Shown here piece after piece: positions 6,349 through 8,423 of a stretch of 8,423 nt of DNA. Position numbers and translations under genes: made by a program. Origin of the DNA: RZYP01 sp050256135 (GTDB lineage Bacteria > Bacillota > Negativicutes > Acidaminococcales > Acidaminococcaceae). The notes beneath the pieces are model-generated. The model was not told where the DNA came from and ran no database searches. It saw only the letters and a program-made list of their open reading frames with translations. Within the stretch, counting starts at the first letter, position 1. Every line of letters begins with the position of its first letter. The stretch covers positions 1 through 8,423 of the forward strand of contig JBFWIF010000096.1 in NCBI GenBank assembly GCA_050256135.1. The letters are read 5' to 3'.

Positions 6349-7248
6349 CAGCCCATCCCCCTACAAAAAGGCGATTTGATCGCACTCTCGGCTCCGGCCA
6401 GAAAAATTTCGACTGAGGAGTTACAATTTGCTATACAGAAGATTGAAGAAGCCGGCTTTAGGATTAAAATCGATGAGCGGCTTTTTGTAACCGAAAATCA
6501 GTTTGCCGGAAATGACAGCATTCGTGCCGCCCTGCTGCAGGATTTGCTGGACGATCCGAAAGTAAAAGCGATACTTTTTGTTCGGGGTGGCTATGGCAGC
6601 CTGAGAATCATTGACCGGCTCGACTTCAGTGCCTTTGTTCAGTCGCCCAAATGGCTGGTTGGATACAGTGATATTACGGTGATTCATGCCAAGGCGCAGC
6701 AGTTGGGTATTCAAAGTCTGCACGCCAGCATGCCCATCAATTTTGAAAATAATACCGATGAAAGCCTGCAATCGCTTTTTGATGCCCTTCAAAATCAAGC
6801 AAAACCCATCACTTTTGATGCACATCCGCTCAACAAAACCGGTGTCGTGAAAGCAGAAGTAGTTGGCGGAAACCTTTCGACACTTTTCAGTTTGCTGGGT
6901 TCAGATCTTTTTCCTGAAACCAGTGGAAAAATCCTCTTTCTGGAAGATCTGGATGAATACCTGTATCATATCGACCGCATGATGCTGGCGCTGAAAAGGG
7001 CCGGAAAATTAAACAACTTAGCTGGTTTGCTCATTGGCGGCATGACAGACATGAATGATAACACTATTCCCTTTGGGAAAACAGCTGAAGAGATCATTGC
7101 TGAACATGTTTCGGAATTTGATTATCCGGCTTGTTTTGGATTTCCTGCCGGGCATATCAACGATAATCGGGCAATTTGTCTTGGCGGTTCATTGAGCTTA
7201 AAAATTGAAAGAAATCAAGCAATAGTAACAGCCAGAAAATTAACCTAA
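6343..7248 (+). CDS. ldcA: LD-carboxypeptidase, peptidase family S66 (LdcA/MccF-like)
   Basis: Members of this serine peptidase family remove the terminal D-Ala from L,D-bonded tetrapeptides during peptidoglycan recycling; the MccF branch cleaves microcin C-like compounds. The 301 residues begin with the family's GD-x-I-x-x-x-APA segment (10-19). They include RGGYGSLR (81-88), the nucleophile elbow GYSD with Ser109, LEDLDE (200-205) with Glu201 as the likely catalytic acid, YxxDRM (208-213), and GHINDN (270-275) with His271, completing a Ser-Glu-His triad. There is no signal peptide, so it acts in the cytoplasm, as expected for recycling. The ATG at 6343 is the only start, since an in-frame TGA lies at 6307-6309. 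It diverges from metG and converges on the unknown gene downstream. LdcA-type recycling is the default reading; microcin self-immunity is less likely because no microcin genes are nearby. Confidence 0.93.
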   Translation: MQQPIPLQKGDLIALSAPARKISTEELQFAIQKIEEAGFRIKIDERLFVTENQFAGNDSIRAALLQDLLDDPKVKAILFVRGGYGSLRIIDRLDFSAFVQSPKWLVGYSDITVIHAKAQQLGIQSLHASMPINFENNTDESLQSLFDALQNQAKPITFDAHPLNKTGVVKAEVVGGNLSTLFSLLGSDLFPETSGKILFLEDLDEYLYHIDRMMLALKRAGKLNNLAGLLIGGMTDMNDNTIPFGKTAEEIIAEHVSEFDYPACFGFPAGHINDNRAICLGGSLSLKIERNQAIVTARKLT

Positions 7249-7271
7249 AATAGCAAGTAACCTCTTGTTAA

Positions 7272-7296
7272 TCAATTATAATGACAAAATAATTGA
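7272..7296. terminator. AT-rich inverted repeat between convergent genes, possible bidirectional terminator
   Basis: TCAATTAT (7272-7279) and ATAATTGA (7289-7296) form a perfect 8-bp stem with a 9-nt loop in the 56-bp gap between the converging genes that end at 7248 and 7305. The position suits a shared terminator, but the stem is AT-rich and lacks a strong T-run. A competing pairing TAATCA/TGATTA (7269-7274 with 7302-7307) overlaps it. Confidence 0.35.
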
Positions 7297-7304
7297 ACTG
7301 ATGA

Positions 7305-8423
7305 TTAGGGTGTGAAATAGTCGTATTCAAAGCTTATTTCTTTATTGATTCTGCCTTTATTGTCAATAACACGAATTGATCTTATGTTACCATTTGCGTT
7401 ATAGTAAAAAAGAATTTCTTCTTTGTCATCTAATGGATAATAAACATTGGGAGATTTTAAATGCTGAATTCTGGAAAGCTGTTTTTGAAGGTTTATATCA
7501 AATACAAATTCATGTTGATCTTTTTCCAGAAAGTTCATTTTTAACCCAATGATATCATCGTCTTTCCTGATATAATCTATATCATAAATTATTCTTTTCG
7601 AATGAAATGTTTTTTTGGTAAGTAAGTCGTCATCATTGTACTTCAAGTTGATGCTAAATAGGTTTTTGATTGGACGTCTCTTATTTATCGAGGACAATAA
7701 ATTATCAAGATTATAGGTAAAAGTTGTACTGTCGATAACTGTGCCGGATCTTTTAACATTTATAATAGTGGTCAAGATGTTATTGGTGTATTGGTAAAGA
7801 TGCTTTGATATGAGTTTTGACTTGCCATTAGCTTTTTGTTTATAGAAGCTTTTTGATTGTAATAGGTTTTCATTTGAAAAGCGCATTTCTGAAATATGAA
7901 AAACACCTTTTTTGGCATCATATTCCCTATTAATTCTCAGCGTATCGCCATATCGTTCCATCTTCTGGTACGAAACCCCTTTTTTATCTGTTTTTATTAC
8001 TTCCAACAGATCGTTATCAACAATTTTAAACAGTTTTTCATCCAGGGTTTTACCAGCAGCCTGTAATAAAAACAGGGTGTCATCATTTCGATAAAACCGC
8101 ATACGATACAGAAGATTATCACTATCAATAAGCCTGACCTCCATGTGTTTATCATCCGGTATTTCAGGAATAAAGTTTACTTCTAAAACCTCAAACAGCT
8201 CTTTATGCAGTGCGTTTTTTCGGTTTTTAAAGTCCAATTCAGCATAATAATCTTCATCAACAAAAACAGGAATTTGGGTTACTTGAAATGAACCAAAGAA
8301 ATACCAGCCGGGAACAAAAAAGAAAACAGGTACCGTCGTGGTAAAATCATTTAACATTTGATAGACAAGCATATTTCGCACAAGCTCATTAGCGACTTGT
8401 TTATCAGAGGTTTGCGCTTTAGT
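7305..8423 (-). CDS. Protein of unknown function with YD/RHS-like repeats, 5' end outside the window
   Basis: I do not recognise this protein. A GTG at 8381 would give 358 residues, but the frame stays open through the last 42 bases (translating TKAQTSDKQVANEL), so the gene very likely starts beyond the window edge and at least 372 residues are visible. Counting from the GTG, residues about 16-34 are very hydrophobic and aromatic (VPVFFFVPGWYFFGSF) and could be a membrane or buried segment. The rest is rich in beta-strand patterns with recurring tyrosine-led units: YTNNIL (198), YNLDNLL (223), YNDDDLL (248) and YNANGNI (327). These are similar to degenerate YD/RHS-type repeats found in exported Bacteroidetes proteins. 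A signal or lipoprotein peptide would lie outside the window and cannot be checked. Composition is AT-rich, unlike metG and the carboxypeptidase. The repeat assignment is inference; the reading frame is well supported. Confidence 0.85.
   Translation of the reverse strand, partial: TKAQTSDKQVANELVRNMLVYQMLNDFTTTVPVFFFVPGWYFFGSFQVTQIPVFVDEDYYAELDFKNRKNALHKELFEVLEVNFIPEIPDDKHMEVRLIDSDNLLYRMRFYRNDDTLFLLQAAGKTLDEKLFKIVDNDLLEVIKTDKKGVSYQKMERYGDTLRINREYDAKKGVFHISEMRFSNENLLQSKSFYKQKANGKSKLISKHLYQYTNNILTTIINVKRSGTVIDSTTFTYNLDNLLSSINKRRPIKNLFSINLKYNDDDLLTKKTFHSKRIIYDIDYIRKDDDIIGLKMNFLEKDQHEFVFDINLQKQLSRIQHLKSPNVYYPLDDKEEILFYYNANGNIRSIRVIDNKGRINKEISFEYDYFTP

Noticed and set aside
6421..6825. A 134-codon minus-strand reading frame antisense to the LD-carboxypeptidase gene
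   Set aside because: The plus-strand frame carries all the S66 catalytic motifs. The antisense frame has no motif and no promoter of its own.
1..8423. Search for CRISPR arrays, retrons, toxin-antitoxin pairs, tRNA/rRNA genes and further defence genes
   Set aside because: No regularly spaced repeats, no reverse transcriptase or Cas motifs, no tRNA-like cloverleaf and no small convergent toxin pair were seen. The only defence system supported by the sequence is the R-M cassette.

Overview
The window looks like a piece of a Bacteroidetes (Bacteroidota) chromosome. Three intergenic regions carry the TAnnTTTG -7 promoter element typical of that phylum (TACCTTTG at 159-166 +, TACTTTTG at 3893-3900 -, TAACTTTG at 6320-6327 -). 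None of the genes has a convincing Shine-Dalgarno site at normal spacing, and the methionyl-tRNA synthetase has the long form with a C-terminal tRNA-binding domain. I cannot name the genus.

Layout. (a) 1-195 is non-coding. It holds two copies of a 22-bp CTGGCACA...CCGGTnTA repeat that resembles an IS21-type transposon end, followed by an A-rich stretch and a promoter. (b) 196-3857 is an AT-rich restriction-modification cassette. A 329-aa zinc-ribbon/HNH endonuclease (+) faces an 889-aa two-domain amino-methyltransferase (-), with only 2 bp between their stop codons. (c) 3858-4189 is a 332-bp non-coding spacer. It contains the methyltransferase promoter, overlapped by a perfect 6-bp dyad, and a cluster of TTGGC motifs forming a hairpin. 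(d) 4190-7248 is more GC-rich housekeeping sequence: metG (-) and a peptidase S66 LD-carboxypeptidase (+), diverging from an 89-bp shared region. (e) 7305-8423 is a minus-strand gene of unknown function with YD/RHS-like beta repeats. Its 5' end lies outside the window.

How it fits together. The methyltransferase would protect host DNA at the site that the HNH protein cuts. Two complete methyltransferase modules in one chain, paired with one nuclease, is the usual design for an asymmetric recognition sequence in which each strand needs its own modification. No separate controller (C) gene is visible. The methyltransferase N-terminus instead contains a helix-turn-helix-length segment resembling a ribbon-helix-helix, and a dyad overlaps its own promoter, so self-regulation by the methyltransferase is a testable idea. 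The change in base composition at about 4190, the possible IS end on the left, and a 13/15 direct repeat at 28-42 and 4174-4188 suggest that the cassette was inserted beside the 3' end of metG. The housekeeping genes show nothing unusual. I found no RNA gene, CRISPR array or complete mobile element.
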